DNA from: UBA4055 sp964648295
GTDB taxonomy: Bacteria > UBA4055
Reading direction: 5' to 3'
DNA: 64,000 nt
NCBI GenBank assembly: GCA_964648295.1
Contig: CAZYNH010000004.1
Location: forward strand, 101,456 to 165,455
Shown here piece after piece: positions 1 to 9,590 of the stretch (positions are counted from its first letter, which is position 1; every line of letters starts with the position of its first letter). Both the position numbers and the translations under genes were made by a program. The notes under the pieces were generated by a model. That model was not told the origin of the DNA, searched no databases, and saw only the letters and a program-made list of their open reading frames with translations.

Positions 1-43
1 CCGATTTTATATTATTATACAATTGAAAAGACCGGGGAAAATC

Positions 44-1288
44 ATGAACTGCTCAGACAACATATCAGGAAAGCGCCAATATCAGCCGGCGCCGGACTTC
101 CTTAACCTGGGAAAAATATTCGTCTTGAGAAAAGATTTCATTCAGCCGGATAGCAAAAATTCCGTTCTCGGGAACGGTTCTACACCGGTTTCCTTAAGAA
201 GCGAATGTGTTAAAATATTCGGAAAACTTATATCTTTCGTATTACTGATCTTAATTCCGGGCTGTTCTGACGGTATAAAAACAGACCAGGTAAAGAAAGT
301 TGTTAACATGAATTTCGCGGAACCAACCGAACTTAAAATGGAAGAAGTCTTTAAACTTGATAGTTCTGATGTTAATTATCCTATTGATATTAAATTTGAT
401 AACAGCGGAAACTTATATTTAGTCGAATATAATTCATCATCTATAAAAATATTCGATAATAATGGAACAAAAATAAATCAACTTGAATCTGATAGTAAGA
501 TAGTTTTTTTCGATTTGGAAAATGATACTGTTTTCACAAGTCTGCAAAAAGAAAATTCAGTAAGATCAACAGACCTTTCGGGGAATACTATAAGAGAATC
601 ATATTTGGATAAGGACATACCTGTCAAAACTCAGCATCTTGGCCCGGGCAGGATCCTGGGAACATTCAGAAAGAACAAAACTGAAAAAAGCGACACATTT
701 ACGGAAATAAACCTAAAAGTCACTGGAACGGATTATGATGAAATTGAGACCTTGAGCAGTTATTCAGAGTCAGTCTTTACCGGCAATATGGATCTTGAGA
801 TCCCGGTTTTTCCATTCACTGTTAACGGAAAGGATAACAGAGTTTACATTGGTAATTCTTCCGGGAAATACTACAGATTTTATATCTTTGATCCTGATAT
901 GAACCTGATTTCAGTTATAGACAATAAAGTACCTTCAGTTATAATATCCGACAAAGAACTGACGAGACGGAAAGAGCTGGCAAAAAAATTCAGGATACCA
1001 TTAAATCTCAAAAAAGGTGAAAAGGATTTTATTGAATCGATGCAGACTGACGAAAGCGGGAATCTGTGGATCAGGCGGGCTTCGGATTTTGATCGGTTCG
1101 GATCTGAAGCATGCCTTTATGATATATTCCGGTCAGACGGGAAATATGTCCGGACATACCTGATAAGAGGTACGAGCCGAGCCGGATCCGAAATATTACA
1201 TAACGGTCTGTTATATATAATCAGGCCTCTGGAATCCCGGGTAACAGCATACAGAATCGATATGCCTGTAAGCGGGGGTACAAAATGA
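44..1288 (+). CDS. Six-bladed beta-propeller lipoprotein
   Basis: Probable surface or periplasmic lipoprotein with an NHL/6-bladed beta-propeller fold. A hydrophobic stretch ends in the lipobox LIPGC, which lies about 74 residues after the ATG at 44. Propeller-type blades follow, for example DIKFDNSGNLYLVEY and MQTDESGNLWIRR. The start is uncertain. ATG 44 has a GGGG stretch 7 bp upstream, and a TTG at 23 has no Shine-Dalgarno. Neither gives a normal signal peptide, because about 55 polar residues precede the hydrophobic segment. The 3' end overlaps the histidine kinase gene by 4 nt (ATGA), suggesting cotranscription and perhaps a role as the sensor's partner. It resembles the lipoprotein at 19831-20985. 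The ligand is unknown. Confidence 0.7.
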   Translation: MNCSDNISGKRQYQPAPDFLNLGKIFVLRKDFIQPDSKNSVLGNGSTPVSLRSECVKIFGKLISFVLLILIPGCSDGIKTDQVKKVVNMNFAEPTELKMEEVFKLDSSDVNYPIDIKFDNSGNLYLVEYNSSSIKIFDNNGTKINQLESDSKIVFFDLENDTVFTSLQKENSVRSTDLSGNTIRESYLDKDIPVKTQHLGPGRILGTFRKNKTEKSDTFTEINLKVTGTDYDEIETLSSYSESVFTGNMDLEIPVFPFTVNGKDNRVYIGNSSGKYYRFYIFDPDMNLISVIDNKVPSVIISDKELTRRKELAKKFRIPLNLKKGEKDFIESMQTDESGNLWIRRASDFDRFGSEACLYDIFRSDGKYVRTYLIRGTSRAGSEILHNGLLYIIRPLESRVTAYRIDMPVSGGTK

Positions 1289-3042
1289 AAAAATTCACTT
1301 TTATCATATTCCTGATCTTGTCAACATCCGTTTGCACAGCCAATGTTTATAAATTCTCTTATAGAATAAACCTTATAAATCAGGCGGATAAGATTACTGA
1401 CGGAGAGGAAAAAGCGGATGCTTTGATCAATCTGGCAGGCTACCATATTGATCATTACGGTGACATAAAAACAGGACTTAAATACCTTCTTCAGGCCAGG
1501 GATATATCCATTGATCTGGGTTATTCAAAAGGCCTTATAAAGTCTTATGAGATACTCGGCGATATTTATTTCGCGTCGGAAAACTATTCTGAAGCTCTTG
1601 ACTATTATTCAAAAAAAACAGGTATTTTGAAGAAAGAGAACAAATTTTCAGAACTCGCTTCAGCTTATCTGAAAATGTCCGATGTGTGCCTGAATTCAAA
1701 AAATTTTGACAAGTCGCTCGAATATGCTCAAACAGCATCTGAGCTGGCACTTTCAGAAAAGGACGACAATTTGCTGTCAAGAGCTTATTATTTTATGGCC
1801 ATTGCGGCAAGGGGAAAGTTCGACTATCAGACAGCTCTTGAATACACTTACAGATCCCTTGAGATATCAGAAAGAACCGGATACGGTTATTTTTCGGGTA
1901 ACTGCTATAACGCCATTGGCGACCTTAACGAGATGATGGGTAATTTTGAAACCGCTTTTGAGAATTATAAAAAGGCAGAAAAGATCTATGAGGAGCAGAA
2001 TATTTCTTCGGGGTTATCCATAGTGTTTTTTAACCTCGCTTCCATGTACAAGGTTTTCGGAAATTATTCTAAAGCACTCGAATATCTTAATAAAAGCCTT
2101 GAAATATCTTTGGAGACAGGCAATGACTTTCTGATCAGAGAGAACTATATGGGCTTGTACGGACTGTACAACCTGCTTAAGGATTTCAAGAACGCCAATA
2201 AGTATTATATGCTGTTCAATTCGTTTACCGGCACAGGAGGCTCGCTTAACGCGCCTGTTTCAAAGATCGAGATCGATTACGAGATCTCAAAGAGCGAAAT
2301 TGATAAAGAACTCCTTAACCTCAAACTTAAACAGGAAAGAGACAAGAAATACATTTACGGCGCGGTTTTCTTTCTATTATTGTCTATAACATATTTCTTT
2401 TTTTACAGGAAACTGAAGCAGAAAAAGATAAATGAGCTGCGCCTTGAGGAAAGGAGAGTCAGAGCCGAACTGTCCTCGCTGCAGTTCAATATAAATCCGC
2501 ACTTCCTTTTCAACTCGATAAGTTCAATATCGGAACTGATAGTAATTGACCCCGGGTCCGCCAAAAAAATGCTCCAGAACATTTCCGGCCTTTTAAGATA
2601 TACGCTCAGAACTTCTAAAAATGAGTTCGTAAAGCTTGAGGAAGAGATTATAATGATAAGGAAATATCTCGAGATCGAAAAGATCAGGTTCGGAAAAAGG
2701 CTTGAATTTCAGATCGATATCCCGGATTCGCTCTCCAATATGCTTATTCCTCCACTGCTTATACAGCCCCTGGTGGAGAACAGCATCAAACACGGGCTTT
2801 CCAACAAACTTGAAGGCGGCCTGATAAGCATTTCCGCTTACGAAAATATCCCCGGAATAGTAACTCTTGTTGTGAAAGATAACGGAGAGTCCAAGGAAGG
2901 AGCAGAAAAACCCGCAGGCAGCGGCATCGGCCTTTCAAGCGTAAAAGAAAGGCTGAAATTAGTTTACGGCAGCGGTCAGAATTTTAAAATAGAGAAAGAT
3001 GACGGCTTTAAAGTCATAATAAATATTCCAAAGAAAATATAG
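1285..3042 (+). CDS. TPR-containing LytS-type sensor histidine kinase
   Basis: Sensor kinase of the His_kinase/LytS class. It has a signal peptide at about residues 1-19, then a series of TPR repeats at about 35-300 predicted to be extracytoplasmic. A membrane segment follows at about 355-372 (YGAVFFLLLSITYFFFY). The phosphoacceptor motif NINPHFLFNSIS contains His406. An HATPase_c domain follows, with N-box VENSIKHG and G-box GSGIGLSSVKERL. The start overlaps the upstream lipoprotein gene by 4 nt, and the response regulator begins 9 bp downstream, so the three form one operon. By family knowledge the kinase should phosphorylate the adjacent LytTR regulator. The signal sensed by the TPR region is unknown. 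Confidence 0.9.
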   Translation: MKKFTFIIFLILSTSVCTANVYKFSYRINLINQADKITDGEEKADALINLAGYHIDHYGDIKTGLKYLLQARDISIDLGYSKGLIKSYEILGDIYFASENYSEALDYYSKKTGILKKENKFSELASAYLKMSDVCLNSKNFDKSLEYAQTASELALSEKDDNLLSRAYYFMAIAARGKFDYQTALEYTYRSLEISERTGYGYFSGNCYNAIGDLNEMMGNFETAFENYKKAEKIYEEQNISSGLSIVFFNLASMYKVFGNYSKALEYLNKSLEISLETGNDFLIRENYMGLYGLYNLLKDFKNANKYYMLFNSFTGTGGSLNAPVSKIEIDYEISKSEIDKELLNLKLKQERDKKYIYGAVFFLLLSITYFFFYRKLKQKKINELRLEERRVRAELSSLQFNINPHFLFNSISSISELIVIDPGSAKKMLQNISGLLRYTLRTSKNEFVKLEEEIIMIRKYLEIEKIRFGKRLEFQIDIPDSLSNMLIPPLLIQPLVENSIKHGLSNKLEGGLISISAYENIPGIVTLVVKDNGESKEGAEKPAGSGIGLSSVKERLKLVYGSGQNFKIEKDDGFKVIINIPKKI

Positions 3043-3051
3043 GACGGTGTC

Positions 3052-3804
3052 ATGTTTTACAGAACTATCATTATCGAAGACGAGGAGCTTACCAGGAACG
3101 GGCTGAAAAGCAAACTTGAGCAGTTCGGGGAGATAGATGTTATTGATGAGGCAGAGAACGGGATCGAGGCTGTCGCTAAAATAAACGAACTTAAACCGGA
3201 CCTTATATTTTTGGATATCCAGATGCCCGGAATGAACGGCTTTGAGGTACTTCAGAACATCAGCTACATGCCCATAGTGATATTCACGACCGCTTTCGAT
3301 GAATACGCTCTTAAAGCCTTCGAGACAAACTCGATTGATTATCTGTTAAAACCTGTCGAAGAGGAAAGGCTTGCGAAAGCTGTTGAGAAACTGAAGAAAT
3401 TCTCTTCCGGCGAAACAAAAAAAGTCGAATTCGATTCCAATATATCAGCGCTTCTGAACGAGATAAAGAACAAACAGGACAGGCTTGCAAGGATACACAT
3501 CAAAATTGGTGATGAGATCATCTTCGTAAACACTTCAGACATTTTTTTCTTTAAGGCGGACAATAAATACACTTCGATATGCACCTTCGACAATGAATAC
3601 ATAATCAACGACACCCTTGCCTCGCTCGAAGAAAAACTGCCTCAGAATTTTGTGAGGATCCACAGGGGATTTATTATTAACACCGACCATCTGAACAAAC
3701 TCAAAAAATGGTTTGGCGGAAAATATGTCGCTGTGATGAAAGATAAGAAAAAGACGGAAATCCCCGTCAGCAGAAGTTCTAAGGACAAACTCTTTATCGA
3801 ATGA
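3052..3804 (+). CDS. LytTR-family response regulator
   Basis: Cytoplasmic two-component response regulator. The N-terminal REC domain (about 1-120) carries the acidic pocket IIIEDEE and the phosphoacceptor Asp55 in FLDIQMPGMNG. It also has the conserved Thr in IFTTAFDEYALKAF and Lys in DYLLKPVEEE. The C-terminal LytTR DNA-binding domain (about 145-248) shows the typical IFFFKADNKYTSI and FVRIHRGFIINTDHL motifs. It sits 9 bp after the histidine kinase and is presumably its cognate output. LytTR proteins usually bind paired direct repeats near target promoters; I could not assign a target in this window. The stop codon directly abuts the stop of the convergent gene at 3805. Confidence 0.93.
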   Translation: MFYRTIIIEDEELTRNGLKSKLEQFGEIDVIDEAENGIEAVAKINELKPDLIFLDIQMPGMNGFEVLQNISYMPIVIFTTAFDEYALKAFETNSIDYLLKPVEEERLAKAVEKLKKFSSGETKKVEFDSNISALLNEIKNKQDRLARIHIKIGDEIIFVNTSDIFFFKADNKYTSICTFDNEYIINDTLASLEEKLPQNFVRIHRGFIINTDHLNKLKKWFGGKYVAVMKDKKKTEIPVSRSSKDKLFIE

Positions 3805-4407
3805 TCACTTTATTTTTTTAATTCTCTCGACTTTCCAGTACAGCATGAACGGAACGGGAATGATCCCGTCTCCCTTAAAGCCGTATTTCATGAGATCTTC
3901 CCTGGGAACGAACCCGTGCTTTTCGGTGCTGACGCCCGTAATATAGTATCCGTGCAGGTAAAACAGGTCTGTGAGAGAGCTGAAAACTTCGGATTCATAA
4001 ATTACCTTATGCATAAGTTCATAGTTAAGTTCCTTCCCTTTCAGCGATACATGCGTCATCCACTCCTCTGAATCTAAGAATGCCTGGATATAATCAGGCA
4101 TGACATCGGGGAACAGGAGCGGGTAACCCGCGTCCGCTGAAGTAAGTTCTACATCTATACTTTCCGCGGCATGCATCCAAAGCCTGTCGATTATTTTACA
4201 CTCAGCCTCGAGACTTTCTATTTTTGAACTTTTAGAGTACTTCAGATAAGTGAACGGAGAAAACGCGTCTTCTCTTCCGAACCTGAGAACTGACCTGCTG
4301 TCGCCTTCACTCAGCATAAGCGAAAATTCCCTTTCAGATCCGGACACCCCGATCTCGGCGTTCAGATTAAATAAGAACAGGAACAATATAAATACTGTCA
4401 GCTTCAT
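3805..4407 (-). CDS. Small secreted protein, unknown function
   Basis: A 200-residue protein that I do not recognise. The N-terminus (MKLTVFILFLFLFNLNA) is a clear signal peptide with likely cleavage after about residue 17. The rest is a soluble mixed alpha/beta protein with a basic tail (ERIKKIK). Its ATG overlaps the stop of the large cyclase/ATPase gene by 4 nt, so the two are probably translationally coupled. That raises the possibility that this exported protein works with the cyclase pathway, which is inference only. It converges stop to stop with the LytTR gene. Confidence 0.7.
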   Translation of the reverse strand: MKLTVFILFLFLFNLNAEIGVSGSEREFSLMLSEGDSRSVLRFGREDAFSPFTYLKYSKSSKIESLEAECKIIDRLWMHAAESIDVELTSADAGYPLLFPDVMPDYIQAFLDSEEWMTHVSLKGKELNYELMHKVIYESEVFSSLTDLFYLHGYYITGVSTEKHGFVPREDLMKYGFKGDGIIPVPFMLYWKVERIKKIK

Positions 4408-7400
4408 ATCACCACCTGTTTTTTATTTTTTGATGAAAGTAATTCCTCTATCGTTCCTGTTTTACAAACCTCTTCAAGATATTTTTCTGATTTTCTGATC
4501 CTGCCTGACCAGCGGCTGTCTCCGGTGATCCTGAGAAGTTCCTTTTCTATGCGCAGAACAAAAGGATAATGCTTCATCTTTACAGCAAGTTTTTTTGCCT
4601 GTTTGAGCTTTTCCGTATCTTTATTCGTCACGCCGAGAGCGTAGAGGCACCTGGCCTGCATAATAAAATTGATACCCATTTTGGAAATCTTTTCGAGCTT
4701 TTCTTCTATATGTTTTTTATCAGCCTTAACTCCCGTCATGGTTCCGAGTATCTCAATAATCGTCCCGTTCCCGAATTTCATAGCCTGTCTTTGAGGCAGA
4801 TCTCCAAGCTTAATAAGCTGTTTTCTGACCTTCTTCATTTCATTTCTGTCATCGTTGATCAAAGCGTTCTCGAAAAGAACTCCCAGCATTTCCCACCAGC
4901 ACTTCCCCGTCCCGAATTTCTCGTATTTTTTTGAGTATTTTTCAGCTTTTAAAATATCCTTCCTGTGAGATCCGCCAAATAGGTATCTGATAGTATAAGC
5001 AGCCGATTTAATGTCACCCACGCCTGATCCGATCACATCATCCGATATCTTTAAGGCAAGATCATACGCACCGCGGGAAACCGCTATAAAAGCTATGCGG
5101 GATCTGGTATATGGCACTTCAACCGGATGATTTATATTCATTCCGTAATAAAGCGCCTGAAGATATGCCCTTTCTGCTTTCTTTACATAACCGCAGGTGT
5201 TGTAAAAACTTGCCAGGTTCGTTGTCATCAGCGGCAGTTCAGCTTCGATCTGAAGGTCTGTAATAAGCCTGACAGCTTTCTCTGAATATTTTAGAGATCT
5301 TTTTATGAACTCATTTTCAAAATTCTCATAAGCCATATTCTGATACAGGATAGAGTAATCGTTGTATATAGAAAAAGAATCGCTCGGATCAACTTCGCTT
5401 TTCTTATAGCTCAATATTTCATCGAGACATTTTTTCGATGTGGGCATATCGTCCCTGTGCATGGCTATGGTGTTTTTCAGGAAAAGTAATGATACTTTCA
5501 GTTCCGCGGTCATTTCAGGCACAAGGCTTTCAAGCTCATTCATACCCTCATTTTCCATTTCCGTATCGCCTGTAAGAAAGAAAGCAAAACCCGTGAAATC
5601 TATGTAAAACTCGACCCTCTCTTTACCTTTAAATTCATCTTTGAGACTGTAAAATATCTTTTTTACCTCTTCAGGAGGCATAACATAAGCGCATGTTTTA
5701 ATCTTTGTCCAGAGGTAATATTTATCTTCGCCTTTAAGATCCGCATATCTTTTCAAGATCTCTTCGGGCGCTTTGAACTGAATGTCAAATATCAGCCTCG
5801 CGACATAAAGTAGAAGGTTCTCTCTGCCTTTCCAGTCCTTGACCTTAAGTGATATTTCCTCCATAAGCGCGGTTATTTCAGCCCCGACAGTTACATTTGT
5901 CCCGGCCGATATAAGTTCTATAAGGGTGCGTGCTTCTTCATGCAGATCATTATTTTTTATAAATCCGAATGACTTTAAAATGATGTTTTTTAAAACTCCC
6001 TGTTCTTTTGTTCTTCCGTAATTTTTTATGATCTTTTTCGCCAGAGGTAAGGCTTTGTGATCGTTGGCGGCATCATACATCGAAACCGCTTTATAAAGTT
6101 TTTTCAGATCCTTTGTCTTTGAATTGACGATCGCGTCAGCTATTTTCACCCTGAAAAAATCTATCTTCTTTTTTAAAAGCCTTTCGTAAATTATCTCTCT
6201 TATTATTGTATTCGAAAACTCTGTCTCATCCTTTGTTAATGACCTGCGTACAAGCCCCTCATTTTCCGCTTTGGAGACGATCTCGCTGAATATCTTTTCC
6301 TTAAGGTTTATCACTTCTTTTAAGATCCCGTGGTCGAAGATATCGCCGTAAACTGATCCTCCGTCAATGAAATCAGGCCCTTTACCGGGTATCTCGTTAA
6401 GCTTCATGAGAATAATTTCCTCAAGCGAGTAAGGCACATGTCCCGACTGCTCGATATCCTTGTCTATGTACGGTAATATCTTGGTAACGAATAAGGGATT
6501 GCCCATTGTTGTCTTATGCAGCATTCGGCTTGTTTTTAAGGTTATATCGATGCCTGAGATTATCCTGGTGATCTTCTGAATATCTTTCGGATCGAACGGC
6601 TTAAGGTCTATTATCAGAGATTCATAGTAGCACAAAGGAGTTATTCTTACCTTATCTCTTCCGATCGCAGCCGCCATAAAATTTACGAAAGGGTTGCCTT
6701 CGTTTATCATCCTGTGGAACATGAAAAGGCTTTTTTCATCAGCGAAATGAAGATCGTCGATATAGATCAGAGAAGGCTCTTTTATTGCCCTGAATTTTTT
6801 AAAAATACCCGCCGCTCCGGGTTCATCCACACCAAAGTTTGAAAATAAGGAAAGTTCAGTTTCGCTACCGAAGACACCTTTCAGCCTGATGACATTTTTG
6901 TAGCCCAGAGACTGAATTAAATGTTCGGCCAGAACGGTCTTGCCTATTCCCGACGGCCCGTTTAAGAGAATAAATGCCCTTCTGTCGCCCTTAAAAAAAT
7001 CAAGGCAGGACATTACCTCTTCCTCCCTGCCTACAAAAATATTCTTACTGTCCTTAACTTTTCCTTCTATCTCGAAAATTTCACACTCGCCTGTGCCTTT
7101 ATATTTCTTTATACCCGCAGAGTGAGATATCAATGAATTCTTTGTCGAAGCGGCAAAAGATCCGTCGCAGGTGATGACATGATCCCGCGCGGAAAAGGCT
7201 ATTCTCGCCGCAAGATTAACATTCGAGCCTAAAAAAGTGAACTCCCACCTCTTTTCATTACCGATTATACCGCAGTATCCCCTTTGTAATGTACCTCCGA
7301 TCTGAACAGGAATATTCATTTTTTCCGCTTTTTTTGAAAATTCGGAAAGAAGGTCATACATTTTAACGGGAGCATCGGATGTATAAACGGGCGAGCCTGC

Positions 7401-8051
7401 TGTAAGAAGTGTCATCCACCCTTTATCAAGATATTCGATCTTGTTGATATAAACAGAATATTCGCCCGCGGCAGCTGAAAGGTATTCAAAGAGCGCTCTT
7501 AGATCTTTTGTTCCGTATTCCGCGCCGATGTGAATAAAAAATACAGGCACAGCTCTTAATTCTCCCCTGAAACTTGACGAGTACATTTCGAATATTTCTT
7601 CAGGATAGGGGTCGCTCTCGAGCCGTATTTTTTTAGTTTTTTCTTTTGCGAAGCAGTAAACCGATGTTTTTCCCGAATTGATGATCTGCGGAAAGTATTC
7701 GCCTTCGAATCTCTCTACTTTTATAGCAAGATTTTTATCAATAGTCTGAGACCGGATTATCTCGTCACACCTTTTTTCTATCCCCGATATTTCATCTTTG
7801 TCAGCAGCCACGAACAACGCATCACCGGCAAAAGAGATAACATCTCCGCCGCATTCATAAACGAGATCTATTATCGGGTTAAATACAGTGTTTACCAGAT
7901 CCCCGATCTTTTCGGCGCCGTAAGAACTTTCCCGAATAAACCTGTCGCACAGAGGCGTGAAACCAGAAATATCGAGAAAGAGAAATTTCTTACCCTTATA
8001 ATATTCCGCATCATTTATAAATCTTGGAAGCGAACCGGCCTTTTTGCTCAT
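4404..8051 (-). CDS. Soluble-adenylyl-cyclase-like protein (tandem cyclase, AAA, TPR)
   Basis: 1215-residue cytoplasmic protein with two class III cyclase homology domains, a P-loop NTPase and a long TPR-like helical region. This is the layout of eukaryotic soluble adenylyl cyclase and related bacterial proteins. Cyclase domain 1 (about 20-110) keeps both metal-binding Asp residues, D27 in FLDISGFTP and D77 in SFAGDAL. Domain 2 (about 170-310) lacks the first Asp motif but has FLGSNVNLAARI, matching the Asn/Arg transition-state element. Together they could form one composite active site. Walker A is GPSGIGKT near residue 367 and Walker B is LIYIDDLHFAD near 427. TPR-like helices fill about 700-1180. 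It may make cAMP or cGMP. Related proteins without cyclase activity also exist. Confidence 0.85.
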   Translation of the reverse strand: MSKKAGSLPRFINDAEYYKGKKFLFLDISGFTPLCDRFIRESSYGAEKIGDLVNTVFNPIIDLVYECGGDVISFAGDALFVAADKDEISGIEKRCDEIIRSQTIDKNLAIKVERFEGEYFPQIINSGKTSVYCFAKEKTKKIRLESDPYPEEIFEMYSSSFRGELRAVPVFFIHIGAEYGTKDLRALFEYLSAAAGEYSVYINKIEYLDKGWMTLLTAGSPVYTSDAPVKMYDLLSEFSKKAEKMNIPVQIGGTLQRGYCGIIGNEKRWEFTFLGSNVNLAARIAFSARDHVITCDGSFAASTKNSLISHSAGIKKYKGTGECEIFEIEGKVKDSKNIFVGREEEVMSCLDFFKGDRRAFILLNGPSGIGKTVLAEHLIQSLGYKNVIRLKGVFGSETELSLFSNFGVDEPGAAGIFKKFRAIKEPSLIYIDDLHFADEKSLFMFHRMINEGNPFVNFMAAAIGRDKVRITPLCYYESLIIDLKPFDPKDIQKITRIISGIDITLKTSRMLHKTTMGNPLFVTKILPYIDKDIEQSGHVPYSLEEIILMKLNEIPGKGPDFIDGGSVYGDIFDHGILKEVINLKEKIFSEIVSKAENEGLVRRSLTKDETEFSNTIIREIIYERLLKKKIDFFRVKIADAIVNSKTKDLKKLYKAVSMYDAANDHKALPLAKKIIKNYGRTKEQGVLKNIILKSFGFIKNNDLHEEARTLIELISAGTNVTVGAEITALMEEISLKVKDWKGRENLLLYVARLIFDIQFKAPEEILKRYADLKGEDKYYLWTKIKTCAYVMPPEEVKKIFYSLKDEFKGKERVEFYIDFTGFAFFLTGDTEMENEGMNELESLVPEMTAELKVSLLFLKNTIAMHRDDMPTSKKCLDEILSYKKSEVDPSDSFSIYNDYSILYQNMAYENFENEFIKRSLKYSEKAVRLITDLQIEAELPLMTTNLASFYNTCGYVKKAERAYLQALYYGMNINHPVEVPYTRSRIAFIAVSRGAYDLALKISDDVIGSGVGDIKSAAYTIRYLFGGSHRKDILKAEKYSKKYEKFGTGKCWWEMLGVLFENALINDDRNEMKKVRKQLIKLGDLPQRQAMKFGNGTIIEILGTMTGVKADKKHIEEKLEKISKMGINFIMQARCLYALGVTNKDTEKLKQAKKLAVKMKHYPFVLRIEKELLRITGDSRWSGRIRKSEKYLEEVCKTGTIEELLSSKNKKQVVI

Positions 8052-8138
8052 TTAACCGTCTCCAGCGCAAACTTATCATTTCACAATAAAATAACTCAAT
8101 TTAAAGTCAAAAACAAATGAATTAAATTTTTAAACTAT

Positions 8139-8167
8139 TTGCGATAAAATGATTAAAGCGCTATATT
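8139..8167 (+). promoter_or_regulatory. Predicted promoter of the MATE gene
   Basis: A -35 TTGCGA (8139-8144), 17-bp spacer and -10 TATATT (8162-8167) lie 34 bp upstream of the ATG at 8202. The -10 hexamer recurs at several other intergenic sites in the window. This stretch (8052-8201) is the divergent spacer between the MATE gene and the cyclase gene; I see nothing else clear in it. Confidence 0.6.
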
Positions 8168-8201
8168 TCGCGCATGATCTGCAGATAAAAGGGACAGTAA
8201 A

Positions 8202-9590
8202 ATGGCAAAGAAAGCCGACCTCACGCAGGGACCGGTCGGAAAACATATAACTAATCAGGCACTCGGCATGATGATCGGGATGCTGAGCATGGTCGGGTAC
8301 AACCTTATTGACACCTTCTTTGTTGGGAGACTGGGCACATCCGAACTTGCGGCTATGAGCTTTACCTTCCCCGTTGTAATGGCCGCGAACAGCATCGCCC
8401 TTGGCCTTGGGGTCGGAGCAGCCGCCGTGATCTCCAGAGCTGTCGGAAAGAAAGATCACGACGAGGTAAAAAAACTTACCACGAACAGCCTTATTTTGGG
8501 ATTGTGTGTCGTTTTACTTCTGATGGGCGCCGGTTTCGCTTCGATGGACCTTATATTTACGGCTCTGGGTGCCAAAGGGATGATGTTAGAGCTTGTAAAA
8601 GAATATATGACCATCTGGTACTGGGGAATGCCTTTTGTTGTAATACCGATGATAGGGAGCAATGCGATAAGAGCTGCTGGAAATACGCTTTTGCCGAGCC
8701 TTGTAATGACAGGCTCGATGCTGTTGAACGCGGTTCTTGATCCCCTTCTGATATTCGGGATAGGGTTTTTCCCGGAGATGGGATTAAGAGGTGCGGCCCT
8801 GGCGACCGTTATTGCCAGAATGAGCACTTTTACCGCCTCGCTTTATCTTTTGAACTATAAATTCGGGATGCTCGCTCTTAACATGCCGCGGATTAACGAT
8901 CTGTATAATTCATGGAAACGGGTCCTGTTTATCGGTTTCCCGTCCATCCTAAACCAGTTCATTCCCCAGATCTCAATGGGAGTGGCCACAAGGGTCATAG
9001 CGGATTACGGAAAAGAAACGGTGGCCGGATTCGGAGTCGCTACGAGAATTGAGATGCTGGCGGTGGGGCCTCTGATCTCGTTCTCAAATGTCATGATAGC
9101 TTTTGTCGGCCAGAACATAGGCGCAAAAAAACTTGACCGGATAGACGAGGGGATAAAATTCGTAAACAGGGCTTCGCTCATAACAGGCGCGGTGATGTTC
9201 TTTCTGTTCGCCATTTTCGGAAGATACGCTTCCGCAATATTCAATTCTGATCAGACGGTGATATCAGTATCTTACCTCTACCTGGCAGTCGTATCCGCCG
9301 CGTACGGTCCCATGGGAACCAGCATCACAGCTTCAGCGTGCTTCAGCGCGCTTCACAAACCATACAGCGCGATAGCGGTAAACATCATAAGGATGATAGT
9401 CATATTCATTCCTCTTCTGCTCGCGGGAAATTACTTCTTCGGCCTGACAGGCATCATCGGAGGAATATGCATCTCTATAATATCAGGCTCGGTAATATCC
9501 GTCAGATGGCTGAAAAAATCCCTTAAAGAATTCAGACTGCATCCTGATTTCAGCAACCCGGACCCTGTGCCTGAAGAGCAGATCACTTAA
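8202..9590 (+). CDS. MATE family efflux transporter
   Basis: 462-residue inner-membrane protein of the multidrug and toxic compound extrusion family, likely a sodium- or proton-coupled antiporter. It has about 12 hydrophobic segments in two similar halves. Family-typical stretches include NLIDTFFVGRLGTSELAA near residue 35, AIRAAGNT in the first half, and GFGVATRIE and AFVGQNIGA in the second. The N-terminus (DLTQGPVGKHI) matches the usual pre-TM1 motif, which supports the start. Its stop overlaps the stop of the convergent fhs gene by 4 nt. The substrate cannot be inferred from sequence; no regulator sits next to it. Confidence 0.93.
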   Translation: MAKKADLTQGPVGKHITNQALGMMIGMLSMVGYNLIDTFFVGRLGTSELAAMSFTFPVVMAANSIALGLGVGAAAVISRAVGKKDHDEVKKLTTNSLILGLCVVLLLMGAGFASMDLIFTALGAKGMMLELVKEYMTIWYWGMPFVVIPMIGSNAIRAAGNTLLPSLVMTGSMLLNAVLDPLLIFGIGFFPEMGLRGAALATVIARMSTFTASLYLLNYKFGMLALNMPRINDLYNSWKRVLFIGFPSILNQFIPQISMGVATRVIADYGKETVAGFGVATRIEMLAVGPLISFSNVMIAFVGQNIGAKKLDRIDEGIKFVNRASLITGAVMFFLFAIFGRYASAIFNSDQTVISVSYLYLAVVSAAYGPMGTSITASACFSALHKPYSAIAVNIIRMIVIFIPLLLAGNYFFGLTGIIGGICISIISGSVISVRWLKKSLKEFRLHPDFSNPDPVPEEQIT

